A DNA stretch of 17,793 bases from Rhodospirillales bacterium (GTDB lineage: Bacteria; Pseudomonadota; Alphaproteobacteria; UBA828), in contig JAPOPO010000251.1 in NCBI GenBank assembly GCA_026712885.1, positions 1 to 17,793 on the forward strand, given 5' to 3'. Within the stretch, counting starts at the first letter, position 1. Every line of letters begins with the position of its first letter. The notes under the pieces were generated by a model, which did no database searches, had not been told where the DNA came from, and saw nothing but the letters and a program-made list of their open reading frames with translations. A program made the position numbers and the translations under genes. Below, piece after piece: positions 6,191 to 14,108 of this stretch.

Positions 6191-7790
6191 GGGTCACCTT
6201 GAACCCGGCCGCCTCGCGGTCCCAGGTCGCGGGCGTGATGCCGTCTTCGCGCAGCACCACCTTGCGTACCTTCTGTGTGGGCGTGCGCGGCAGGTCGGCC
6301 CTGAACTCGATGAAGCGGGGGACCATGAAGTAGGGCATCTCGGCTGCGCAGTGGCGCAGTAATGCCTCCTCCGTCAGCGTGGCGCCGGGGTTGCGCACCA
6401 CCACCACCTTCACCTCGTCTTCGCCCACGTCGGCGGGGACGGCGATGGCGGCGGTCTCCGCCACATCAGGGTGCTTGTTGACGCTCCGCTCCACCTCGAA
6501 GGACGAGATGTTCTCGCCGCGGCGGCGGATCGCATCCTTCATCCGGTCGTGGAAGAAGAGAAATCCGTTCTCGTCCATGTGGCCGCGATCGCCACTGTGA
6601 AACCAGAGGTTGCGGAACGCCGCCAGCGTCGCCTCCGGCAGGCTGTCGTAGCCTTCCATCAGGATGTAGGGGTGTCTGGCGCGGACCACGATTTCACCCG
6701 AGGTGCCGGTGGGCACCGGGCGGTCCATCTCGTCGAAGATCGCCACCTCGTAGTAGGGTGCCGCCCGCCCCGCCGTGCCCTTCGGCGTCGGCTCGTCGGG
6801 TCGGGTGTAGACCACGATGTTGGCCTCGGTCGAGCCGTAGCCCTCGGTCAACTGCAGGTCGAAGCGTGCGAGAAACTCCTCCTGAACCTCGTGCGGATTG
6901 GGCACCGAGTAGATCATGCGCAGCGGGTTGTCCGCGTCGTCCGGCTGCGGCGGCTCGGCCCAGAGCATGTGGCAGATGCCGCCCACGCCCACCGTCACCG
7001 TCGCGCCGTGCGCCCGCACGTCCGGCCAGAACTGGCCGGCGCTGAAGCGCGCGCGCAGCAGCATCCGGCAGTCCGCGAGCATGGTGCCGAGCGTGATGAA
7101 CTTGCCGGCGATGTGGAAGAATGGGAGGAAGTTGTAGGTCACGTCGTCGGCGCCGAGCGAGACGATCTCGCTAAAGACGACGGCGAACGACAGCTCGAAA
7201 TGGTTGTTGATGACGACGCCCTTCGACGGCCCCGTGGTGCCCGAGGTGAACATGATGCAAGCCGTCGTGGTCGCCTCGATGCTGCGCTGCTCGTTCGCGC
7301 CGTCCCCCGTCGCGACCTCCTCCAGAGAGAGCACGGCGCCCGGCAGCGTGCGACGTGCATCCTCGATGTCTTCGCCGGAGACGATGAAGGTGCCAAGCCC
7401 GGGGCAGCGGTCGGCGATACGGGCGACCACGGGCACGAACTCGGCGTCCAGCACCATGGCCGTCACGCGCGCGCTGGTCACGATGTGGGTGAGAATGTCG
7501 CCCCGGTAGGCGGTGTTGATCGGCACCTCGACGACGCCGAGCTTCGCGGTGGCGAACCAGACGAAGACGTGCGCCGGCGAGTTCTGCATCATCACGGCGA
7601 CACGCGCGCCGGGCTCGATCCCCAGCGACTCGAGACCTGCGGCGACGCGGTTGGCCTCCCGGTTGATGGCGGCGTAGCTGTAGTCCAGCCCGGACCAGTG
7701 CATCACAGGGTGGTCGGGGCGCTCGGCCGCGCGCTGCTCGAGGACCCGGTGGACCAGCCAGGTCTCCGGATCCTTGCCGATGGTCAGCAT
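6165..7790 (-). CDS. Acyl-CoA synthetase, AMP-forming, CaiC-like (ATP-dependent acyl-CoA ligase)
   Basis: A 541-residue ANL-superfamily adenylate-forming ligase. It shows the P-loop F-T-S-G-T-T-G-P-S-K-G (about 181-191), the A5 motif E-G-Y-G-S-T-E, the A7 aspartate in H-S-G-D-R-G, the hinge block H-D-R-M-K-D, the A8 R-R-R-G-E-N-I-S-S-F-E-V-E and the A10 lysine region P-T-Q-K-V-R-K. The R-R-R-G-E-N-I-S-S form of A8 and overall length are close to crotonobetaine/carnitine-CoA ligases. It activates a carboxylic acid to its CoA ester via an acyl-AMP. The ATG at 7790 is chosen. A TTG at 7844, two bases behind GGGGAG, would add 18 residues and is a real alternative, but its spacing is short. It heads the minus-strand gene run, divergent from the fadD-type gene. 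The substrate is unknown. Confidence 0.88.
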   Translation of the reverse strand: MLTIGKDPETWLVHRVLEQRAAERPDHPVMHWSGLDYSYAAINREANRVAAGLESLGIEPGARVAVMMQNSPAHVFVWFATAKLGVVEVPINTAYRGDILTHIVTSARVTAMVLDAEFVPVVARIADRCPGLGTFIVSGEDIEDARRTLPGAVLSLEEVATGDGANEQRSIEATTTACIMFTSGTTGPSKGVVINNHFELSFAVVFSEIVSLGADDVTYNFLPFFHIAGKFITLGTMLADCRMLLRARFSAGQFWPDVRAHGATVTVGVGGICHMLWAEPPQPDDADNPLRMIYSVPNPHEVQEEFLARFDLQLTEGYGSTEANIVVYTRPDEPTPKGTAGRAAPYYEVAIFDEMDRPVPTGTSGEIVVRARHPYILMEGYDSLPEATLAAFRNLWFHSGDRGHMDENGFLFFHDRMKDAIRRRGENISSFEVERSVNKHPDVAETAAIAVPADVGEDEVKVVVVRNPGATLTEEALLRHCAAEMPYFMVPRFIEFRADLPRTPTQKVRKVVLREDGITPATWDREAAGFKVTRDGLKRRL

Positions 7791-7889
7791 CGCGCGCCGC
7801 CGCTCGTCATAGCGCCAGAATGGAGACCCATTGTTCGATGTCAACGCTCCCCGGTGGGCACGGAGTTATCCTTCGTTCGCTTTCCCGCC

Positions 7890-7918
7890 TTGACGGCGGA
7901 AGACCGGGTTTCCATAGT
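7890..7918 (+). promoter_or_regulatory. Predicted sigma70-type promoter upstream of the fatty-acid operon
   Basis: TTGACG (7890-7895, 5 of 6 to consensus), a 17-bp spacer and CATAGT (7913-7918, 4 of 6) face the fadD-type gene, placing the start near 7925 and leaving a leader of about 68 nt. The spacing is ideal and this is the best match I saw by eye in the divergent gap. Not experimentally supported. Confidence 0.5.
7898..7913. promoter_or_regulatory. Imperfect dyad, candidate operator inside the promoter spacer
   Basis: GGAA-GA-CCGG-GT-TTCC is a 16-bp inverted repeat with 12 positions symmetric about the central CCGG. It fills the spacer between the -35 and -10 boxes and touches the -10 box, where a bound repressor would block RNA polymerase. 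A TetR- or GntR-type acyl-CoA-responsive regulator would fit the operon's function, but no regulator gene is in the window and the motif is not one I can name. Confidence 0.3.
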
Positions 7919-7978
7919 GCAAAGGAGTGCGTCCCCCGCGTCCGGACAGGGCGGAGCGGGGGCGCAAATCCCAGGCAG

Positions 7979-7984
7979 AAGGAG
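7979..7984 (+). promoter_or_regulatory. Shine-Dalgarno site fixing the fadD-type start
   Basis: AAGGAG stands eight bases before the ATG at 7993. It decides this start over upstream in-frame starts (the frame is open back to at least 7927) whose added residues are low-complexity and not ligase-like. Confidence 0.7.
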
Positions 7985-7992
7985 CGGAGCCC

Positions 7993-9717
7993 ATGGCTGA
8001 GGGCGAGGCGCAAGAGGTTGCCCACCCCTGGGAGAAATCCTACCCGGACAATGTCGACTGGAACGCGCCGCTGCCGAAGGCGCCGTTGCAGCGGTTGCTG
8101 GACGATGCGGTCGCCCGCTTCGCGGACCGGCCGGCGATCGACTTCATGGACAAGGTCACGACCTATCGGGAGCTCGGCGACCTGGCGAACCGGGCAGCCG
8201 AGGGCTTCCAGAAGCTCGGTGTCAGCAAGGGCACCAAGGTAGGAATCCTCCTGCCCAATTGCACGAACTTCGTGGCCGTCTATTACGGCGTGCTCAAGGC
8301 CGGCGGGACCGTGGTCAACGTCAACCCGCTCTACGCCATCGAGGAGATCAAGAGCCAGATCGAGGATTCGGAGACCGATATCCTGGTCACCCTCGACCTC
8401 TCCATCCTCTACGACAAGGCTCGCATCGCGCTCGACCAGACACGGCTCACCCATCTCGTGATCTGCCCCATGGCGGACATGCTGCCGGGCCTCAAGAAGT
8501 TGCTCTTCCCCTTGGTCAAGCGCAGCGAGATCGCCAAGATCCCGCGCGATGCCCGCCATGTGTTCTTCCGCAAGCTGACGGACAACGCGGGCAGGCCCAC
8601 GCCGATCGAAGTCGATGTCGACGACGATATCGCAGTTCTGCAATACACCGGCGGCACCACCGGCACCTCGAAGGGTGCGATGCTGACCCACGCCAACCTC
8701 AGCGCGAACGTCGCGCAGGGGGCGATGATGATGTCCGACGCCGAAGAAGGCCGCGAGGTCATGATCGGCGTTCTGCCGCTCTTCCACGTCTTCGCCATGG
8801 CCGTGGTGATGAATTTCAGCATCAAGATCGGCGCCAAGATGATCCTGCTGCCGCGCTTCGAGCTCGACACCGTGCTCAAGGTCATCGACAAGAAGCGCCC
8901 CACCTTCTTCCCCGCCGTGCCGACGATCTACATCGCCATCAACGGCCATCCGGACGTCGCGGCTGGCAAGTTCGACCTCTCCTCCATCAAGCTCTGCCTC
9001 TCGGGCGGCGCCTCGCTGCCGCGCGAGGTGCAGGAGAAGTTCCAGGAGCTCTCCGGCTGCACGCTGGTGGAGGGCTACGGCCTCAGCGAGACCGCGCCGA
9101 TCGCGACCTGCAACCCGATCACGCCAGGCGGCAGCCGCGAAGGCTCGCTCGGCGTGCCGGTGCCGAGCACGGTGGTCGACATCTGCGCGGTCGACGACCC
9201 GGAGAAGGTGCTGCCCCAGGGCGAGATTGGCGAGATCTGCATCTCCGGCCCGCAGGTGATGAAGGGCTACTGGAAGCGCGACGAAGAGAACAAGCGCGCG
9301 TTCGCCGGCGGGCGCTTCCACACCGGCGACGTCGGCAAGATCGATGAGGACGGCTACGTCTATCTTATCGACCGGCTCAAGGAGGTCATCATCGCCGGCG
9401 GTTACAACATCTATCCGCGTCATGTTGAGGAGGCGATCTACAAGCATCCGTCGGTGCTGGAGGTGACGGTGATCGGCGTCGACGACGCCCGCCGCCAGCA
9501 GACCGTCAAGGCCTTCGTCCGCCTCAAGGACGGCGAGAGCCTGACGGACGATGCGCTGACCGACTTCCTCAAGGACAAGCTTTCGCCCATCGAGATGCCC
9601 AAGCAGATCGAGTTCCGGGACGAGCTGCCGAAGACGATCATCGGCAAGCTCTCCAAGAAGGAGTTGGTGGCCGAAGAGGCCGCCAAGCAGGGCACGGCTG
9701 CCGCCGGCTCCGGTTGA
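7993..9717 (+). CDS. fadD: Long-chain fatty-acid--CoA ligase (FadD-type)
   Basis: A 574-residue AMP-forming acyl-CoA synthetase. Y-T-G-G-T-T-G-T-S-K-G (218-228) binds ATP phosphates and G-Y-G-L-S-E-T (361-367) is the A5 motif. Asp446 in H-T-G-D-V-G binds the ribose. D-R-L-K (460-463) is the hinge, G-G-Y-N-I-Y-P-R the FACS-type A8 loop, and Lys552 in I-I-G-K-L the catalytic A10 lysine. Y-T-G-G-T-T-G-x-x-K-G with G-Y-N-I-Y-P points to the FadD/long-chain group rather than acetyl-CoA synthetase. It activates fatty acids at the inner membrane face for beta-oxidation. A promoter and candidate operator lie just upstream, and the thiolase gene follows after 54 bp. Assignment of chain length is inference; medium- or aryl-chain acids remain possible. 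Confidence 0.9.
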   Translation: MAEGEAQEVAHPWEKSYPDNVDWNAPLPKAPLQRLLDDAVARFADRPAIDFMDKVTTYRELGDLANRAAEGFQKLGVSKGTKVGILLPNCTNFVAVYYGVLKAGGTVVNVNPLYAIEEIKSQIEDSETDILVTLDLSILYDKARIALDQTRLTHLVICPMADMLPGLKKLLFPLVKRSEIAKIPRDARHVFFRKLTDNAGRPTPIEVDVDDDIAVLQYTGGTTGTSKGAMLTHANLSANVAQGAMMMSDAEEGREVMIGVLPLFHVFAMAVVMNFSIKIGAKMILLPRFELDTVLKVIDKKRPTFFPAVPTIYIAINGHPDVAAGKFDLSSIKLCLSGGASLPREVQEKFQELSGCTLVEGYGLSETAPIATCNPITPGGSREGSLGVPVPSTVVDICAVDDPEKVLPQGEIGEICISGPQVMKGYWKRDEENKRAFAGGRFHTGDVGKIDEDGYVYLIDRLKEVIIAGGYNIYPRHVEEAIYKHPSVLEVTVIGVDDARRQQTVKAFVRLKDGESLTDDALTDFLKDKLSPIEMPKQIEFRDELPKTIIGKLSKKELVAEEAAKQGTAAAGSG

Positions 9718-9771
9718 ACGCGGCCCGGCGCCGCCACACATAGCATCTGACCAAGCAAGAGGCCCCAGCCC

Positions 9772-10908
9772 ATGAATAACGCCGTCATTGCCGGCTACGT
9801 CCGCTCGCCCTTTCACTTCGCCCACAAGGGCGCGCTGGTCGAGAAGCGCCCTGACGATCTCGCCGCCGAGGTCGTGCAGGGTCTGCTCGCGCAGACCGGC
9901 GTCGATCCCGCCGAGATCGAGGACCTCATCATCGGCTGCGCCTTCCCCGAGGGCGAGCAAGGCTTCAACATGGGCCGCATCGTGGCACTGATCGCGGAGC
10001 TGCCGATCTCGGTCGCCGGCGCCACCGTCAACCGCTTCTGCGGCTCGTCCATGCAGGCGATCCACATCGCCGCCGGAGCGATCCGCATGGACGCCGGCGA
10101 AGCCTTCATCTGCGCCGGCGTCGAATCCATGAGCCGCGTGCCGATGGGCGGCTTCAATCCGGCGCCCAACCCCGACCTCTACGAGAAGAACGAGGGCGCC
10201 TACATGTCCATGGGCGAGACCGCCGAGAACCTCGCCCGCAAGTACCAGATCACCCGCGAGGAGCAGGAATCGCTCGCGGTCTCGAGCCACGCCCGCGCCG
10301 CCGCCGCCTGGGACGACGGCAAGTTCGCCGGCGAGGTGATCCCGGTCGAAACCGGCGAGGGCACGGTGGAGCGCGACGGCTGCATCCGCCCCGGCACCTC
10401 TGCCGAGATCCTGTCCGGGCTCGAGCCCGCCTTCGATGCCGAGGGCACAGTGACCGCCGGCACCTCGTCACCGCTCACCGACGGCGCCGCCGCCGTGCTG
10501 GTTTGCACCGAAGAGTACGCCCAGCGCAACGAACTCACGGTGCTCTCCCGAATCAAGTCCATCGCGGTCGCGGGCTGTGCGCCTGAGATCATGGGTTACG
10601 GCCCGGTGGTCTCGTCGGAGAAGGCGCTGGCGCGTGCCGGGCTGAAGATGGCCGACGTCGATGTGATCGAGCTCAACGAGGCCTTCGCGGTGCAGGCGCT
10701 CGCTTGCGTGCGCGAGCTCTCCATCGACCTGGAGCGCATGAACATCGACGGCGGCGCCATCGCCATCGGCCATCCCTTGGGCGCCACCGGCGCGCGGATT
10801 ACGGGCAAGGCCGCGCAGATCCTCCGCCGCGAGGACAAGCGCTACGCGCTGGCCACCCAGTGCATCGGCGGCGGCCAGGGTATCTCCACCGTGCTCGAGG
10901 CCGCCTGA
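9772..10908 (+). CDS. fadA: Acetyl-CoA C-acyltransferase (3-ketoacyl-CoA thiolase, FadA-type)
   Basis: A 378-residue thiolase of near-usual length. The nucleophile is Cys90 in V-N-R-F-C-G-S-S. N-E-A-F-A (302-306), His334 in G-H-P-L-G-A-T-G and Cys364 in Q-C-I-G-G-G-Q-G complete the active site. T-A-G-T-S-S-P-L-T-D-G-A-A (228-240) resembles FadA/FadI rather than biosynthetic PhaA, which usually has N-A-S. It cleaves 3-ketoacyl-CoA with CoA to release acetyl-CoA, the last step of each beta-oxidation round. The ATG at 9772 has an AGAGG purine stretch about eleven bases upstream. Its TGA overlaps the next ATG by one base (TGATG), coupling it to the multifunctional partner with which it probably forms a complex. 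Confidence 0.93.
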   Translation: MNNAVIAGYVRSPFHFAHKGALVEKRPDDLAAEVVQGLLAQTGVDPAEIEDLIIGCAFPEGEQGFNMGRIVALIAELPISVAGATVNRFCGSSMQAIHIAAGAIRMDAGEAFICAGVESMSRVPMGGFNPAPNPDLYEKNEGAYMSMGETAENLARKYQITREEQESLAVSSHARAAAAWDDGKFAGEVIPVETGEGTVERDGCIRPGTSAEILSGLEPAFDAEGTVTAGTSSPLTDGAAAVLVCTEEYAQRNELTVLSRIKSIAVAGCAPEIMGYGPVVSSEKALARAGLKMADVDVIELNEAFAVQALACVRELSIDLERMNIDGGAIAIGHPLGATGARITGKAAQILRREDKRYALATQCIGGGQGISTVLEAA

Positions 10909-13235
10909 TGGCGATCCAGAAGGCCGCCGTCATCGGGGCGGGTCTGATGGGCGGCGGCATCGCCGCCCACATCGCCAATGCCGGCCACGACGTTGTGCTG
11001 CTCGACATCGTGCCGGAGGGCGGCGGCAACCGGAACGCGCTCGCCGAGGGCTCGGTGGCGCGCATGCTCAAGACCGACCCCGCGCCCTTCATGGCGAAGT
11101 CCGACGCCAAGCGCATCGCCACCGGCAATGTCGAGGATCACCTCAACCTGCTGAGCGATGCCGACTGGATCGTCGAGGCGGTGATCGAGACGGTCGACGC
11201 CAAGCAGGCCATCTATCGCAAGATTGATTCGGTGCGGAAGGCGGGTTCTATCGTCTCGTCCAATACCTCGACCATCCCCTCCAGCGTGCTGATCGACGGC
11301 TTGCCGGAGGAATTCGCGCGGGACTTCCTCATCACCCACTTCTTCAACCCGCCGCGCTACATGCGGCTCCTGGAGGTGGTGGCGGGGCCCGAGACCCGGG
11401 CGGATGCGGTGGCGGCGGTCTGCGACTTTGCCGACCGCAAGCTCGGCAAGGGCGTGGTGCCCTGCAACGACACGCCGGGTTTCATCGCCAACCGGATCGG
11501 CACCTACTGGCTGGTCGCCGCCGTGCGCGCGGCGGTCGAGAACGGAATGACGGTGGAGGAGGCGGACGCCTTGCTGAGCCGCCCCATCGGCGTGCCCAAG
11601 ACCGGCGTGTTCGGACTGATCGATCTGGTGGGCCTTGACCTGATGCCCCTGGTCGGCCGCAGCCTGCGGGACTCGCTGCCCGAGAGCGATGCCTTCCACG
11701 CGGTCTACGACGAGCCCGAATTCATCAAGGAGATGATCGAGAGCGGCTATATCGGCCGCAAGGGCAAGGGCGGCTTCTACAGGCTGAAGCCCGACTCTGA
11801 GAAGAAAGAGAAGGAAGTGCGCGACCTCGCCACCGGCGCGTACGGTCCCGCCCGGCGCCCGCGGCTGGAGAGCATCGAGCAGGCCGGGCGCTCGCTCCGC
11901 GCGCTCTTCGAGCATCCGGACAAGACCGGCGTCTACGCCTGGCAGGTGATGTCGGGCACGCTCGCCTATACCGCCGGCCTGGTGCCGGAGATCACCGACG
12001 ATGTCGAGGCGGTCGATCGCGCCATGCGCCTTGGCTACAACTGGAAGCGCGGACCGTTCGAGCTGATCGACGAGGTGGGCGCCGGCTGGTTCGCGGACAA
12101 GCTAGCCGCAGAGGGCAGGGAGGTGCCGCCCCTGCTGCGGGCGGCGGCGGAGGGCGACGGCTTCTACCGGATCGCCGATGGCCGCGCCGACCATCTCGCC
12201 GGCGGCGGCACGTACACGCCGCTCACGCGGCCGGACGGCGTGCTGCTCCTCTCCGACATCAAGCGATCCACCAAGCCGCTCGCCCGCAACGGCTCCGCTA
12301 GCCTCTGGGACATCGGCGACGGGGTCGCCTGCCTCGAATTCCACTCCAAGATGAACGCGCTCGACACAGAGATCATGGCGCTGGTCGAGCAGTCGCTGGA
12401 GATCGTGGGCGGTGGGATGAAGGGGCTGGTCATTCACAACGAGGGCAGCAACTTCTCCGTCGGCATGAACCTCGGCCTCGCGCTCTTCGTCGTCAACGTC
12501 GGCGCTTGGCCGATGATCGAGGAGACGATCAAGCAGGGTCAGGCCGCCTTCAAGGGCCTCAAGTTCGCGCCCTTCCCGGTGGTGGGCGCGCCGTCGGGCA
12601 TGGCGCTCGGCGGCGGCTGCGAGGTGCTGCTGCACTGCGACGCGGTGCAGGCCCACGCCGAGAGCTACATGGGCCTGGTCGAGGCCGGCGTCGGGCTCGT
12701 GCCCGGATGGGGCGGCTGCAAGGAGATGATGCTGCGCGGGCTCACCGGCGGACGGCAGGGATTCGGCGGCGCGATGCCGGCGATCTCCAAGGTGTTCGAG
12801 ACCATTGGCCTCGCCAAGGTCTCGCGCTCGGCTAAGCAGGCGCAGAGTCTGGGATTCCTGCGCGAAGGCGACGGCATCACCGCCAACCGCGACCGGCTGC
12901 TGGCCGATGCCAAGGCCAAGGCGCTGGCGCTGGCGGAGGATTACACGCCGCCCGAGCCCGCCACGGTCAAGCTGCCGGGCAAGACCGGGCGCGTCGCGCT
13001 CAAGATGGCGGTCAGAGGCCTCGCCAAGACCCGCAAGGCGACGGCGCACGACCTGGTGGTGGTGGAGCATCTCGGCAACGTGCTCACCGGCGGCGAGACC
13101 GACGCGGTCCGGGAGATCCCGGAGGACCGCCTCTCCGAGCTGGAGTGCGAGGCGCTGCTCGCGCTGATCCGCACGCCCGGCACCATCGCCCGCATGGAGC
13201 ACATGCTGGAGACCGGCAAGCCGCTCAGGAACTAG
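10908..13235 (+). CDS. 3-hydroxyacyl-CoA dehydrogenase / enoyl-CoA hydratase fusion (FadN-order multifunctional enzyme)
   Basis: A 775-residue beta-oxidation fusion. The N terminus is an NAD-binding fold (G-A-G-L-M-G-G-G with Gly10, Gly12, Gly15). The dehydrogenase dyad is His144 in T-H-F-F-N-P-P and Glu156 in L-L-E-V-V, at the 12-residue spacing typical of the family. N-D-T-P-G-F-I-A-N-R-I-G follows, and two C-terminal dehydrogenase repeats run to about residue 440. An enoyl-CoA hydratase domain starts near 465, with Glu572 in G-G-G-C-E and Glu592 in V-E-A-G, again at the standard 20-residue spacing. Both halves therefore look active. The order dehydrogenase-then-hydratase is that of Bacillus FadN, the reverse of E. 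coli FadB/FadJ. It hydrates enoyl-CoA and oxidises the 3-hydroxyacyl-CoA with NAD. The ATG at 10908 overlaps the thiolase stop; the frame is open further upstream but only as an alternate reading of the thiolase gene. Confidence 0.93.
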   Translation: MAIQKAAVIGAGLMGGGIAAHIANAGHDVVLLDIVPEGGGNRNALAEGSVARMLKTDPAPFMAKSDAKRIATGNVEDHLNLLSDADWIVEAVIETVDAKQAIYRKIDSVRKAGSIVSSNTSTIPSSVLIDGLPEEFARDFLITHFFNPPRYMRLLEVVAGPETRADAVAAVCDFADRKLGKGVVPCNDTPGFIANRIGTYWLVAAVRAAVENGMTVEEADALLSRPIGVPKTGVFGLIDLVGLDLMPLVGRSLRDSLPESDAFHAVYDEPEFIKEMIESGYIGRKGKGGFYRLKPDSEKKEKEVRDLATGAYGPARRPRLESIEQAGRSLRALFEHPDKTGVYAWQVMSGTLAYTAGLVPEITDDVEAVDRAMRLGYNWKRGPFELIDEVGAGWFADKLAAEGREVPPLLRAAAEGDGFYRIADGRADHLAGGGTYTPLTRPDGVLLLSDIKRSTKPLARNGSASLWDIGDGVACLEFHSKMNALDTEIMALVEQSLEIVGGGMKGLVIHNEGSNFSVGMNLGLALFVVNVGAWPMIEETIKQGQAAFKGLKFAPFPVVGAPSGMALGGGCEVLLHCDAVQAHAESYMGLVEAGVGLVPGWGGCKEMMLRGLTGGRQGFGGAMPAISKVFETIGLAKVSRSAKQAQSLGFLREGDGITANRDRLLADAKAKALALAEDYTPPEPATVKLPGKTGRVALKMAVRGLAKTRKATAHDLVVVEHLGNVLTGGETDAVREIPEDRLSELECEALLALIRTPGTIARMEHMLETGKPLRN

Positions 13236-13271
13236 CGTCCCGATCGAGAGCGGCAAGGGGGGAGGGGCGAC

Positions 13272-14108
13272 ATGAGCGGCGTGGCCTGGACCCTCGCGGT
13301 CGCGCAGATGGACTGCGCCACCGGCGACACGGAAGGGAACCTCGCGACCATCGCCCGCTTCGCCGGCGAGGCCGCGATCCAGCATGTCGACCTCGTGGTC
13401 TTTCCCGAATGCGCCACCACCGGCTACTTCCTGGGCGACCGGTTCGTCGAGCTGGCCGAACCGCCCGATGGGCCGAGCGCGCAGCGACTCGGCGATATCG
13501 CGCGGGAAAATGGGCTCACCATGGCCGTCGGCGCCTATACGCAGCGCGACGGTGGCGTCTACGATTCGCAACTCCTGTTCGGCCCCGACGGGCAATGCCT
13601 CGCGGTCTACGACAAGGCGCACCTCTTCGCGAGCGAGCGCGAGAGTTGCCGCGCCGGCGACAGCGCGTGCGTTGTCGAGACAAGGCTCGGCAAGGTCGGG
13701 ATGACGGTCTGCTACGACTTCATCTTCGCCGACTATGTGCGGCGCCTGGCCGATCTCGGCGCCGACCTCATCGTCAACAGCACCAACTGGATCGCCGACG
13801 CCTATCAGCGCGAGACCTGGGGTTGGAGCGGGCCCGTGACCCAGGGCCTCGCCGCGACGCGCGCGCTGGAGAACGGCACCTTCGTCGCCATGGCCAACCG
13901 CGTCGGCGTCGAGGAGCTGGCGCCCGGTCTCTCCTTCACCAGCCTCGGCCATTCCTGCATCGCCGGCCCTTCCGGCAAGATCCTGGCCGCGCTCACCGAG
14001 GGGGAGGGACTCGCCGTGGCGCGCATCGACATCGCGCAGGAGGACCTCGACCGTTGGCGCGCCATCGCGACCTACCGCGCCGACCGCCGCCCTGAGCTTA
14101 CGACATGA
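13272..14108 (+). CDS. Carbon-nitrogen hydrolase (nitrilase superfamily amidase)
   Basis: A 278-residue nitrilase-superfamily enzyme of normal length. The catalytic triad is complete: Glu46 in V-F-P-E, Lys115 in Y-D-K-A-H-L-F and Cys147 in V-C-Y-D-F. The aromatic Y-D-F after the cysteine is common in omega-amidase and carbamoylase-like branches. It should hydrolyse an amide, N-carbamoyl or nitrile bond of a small molecule in the cytoplasm. The start ATG follows a strong GGGGGGAGGGG and lies 36 bp after the FadN-like stop, so read-through from the fatty-acid operon is possible. Its TGA overlaps the SDR start (ATGA). With the aldolase and oxygenase downstream it may release ammonia or an amine from a pathway intermediate; that role is inference. 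Confidence 0.9.
   Translation: MSGVAWTLAVAQMDCATGDTEGNLATIARFAGEAAIQHVDLVVFPECATTGYFLGDRFVELAEPPDGPSAQRLGDIARENGLTMAVGAYTQRDGGVYDSQLLFGPDGQCLAVYDKAHLFASERESCRAGDSACVVETRLGKVGMTVCYDFIFADYVRRLADLGADLIVNSTNWIADAYQRETWGWSGPVTQGLAATRALENGTFVAMANRVGVEELAPGLSFTSLGHSCIAGPSGKILAALTEGEGLAVARIDIAQEDLDRWRAIATYRADRRPELTT

Noticed and set aside
7791..7992. Riboswitch or small RNA in the divergent gap
   Set aside because: No conserved ligand-binding core or terminator/antiterminator pair could be seen; the region is explained by the promoter, dyad and leader.
7807..10290. Minus-strand open frame of 827 codons opposite the FadD-type and thiolase genes
   Set aside because: Its sequence is dominated by Asp/His/Leu/Arg strings typical of reverse reading of GC-rich genes, with no recognisable motif.
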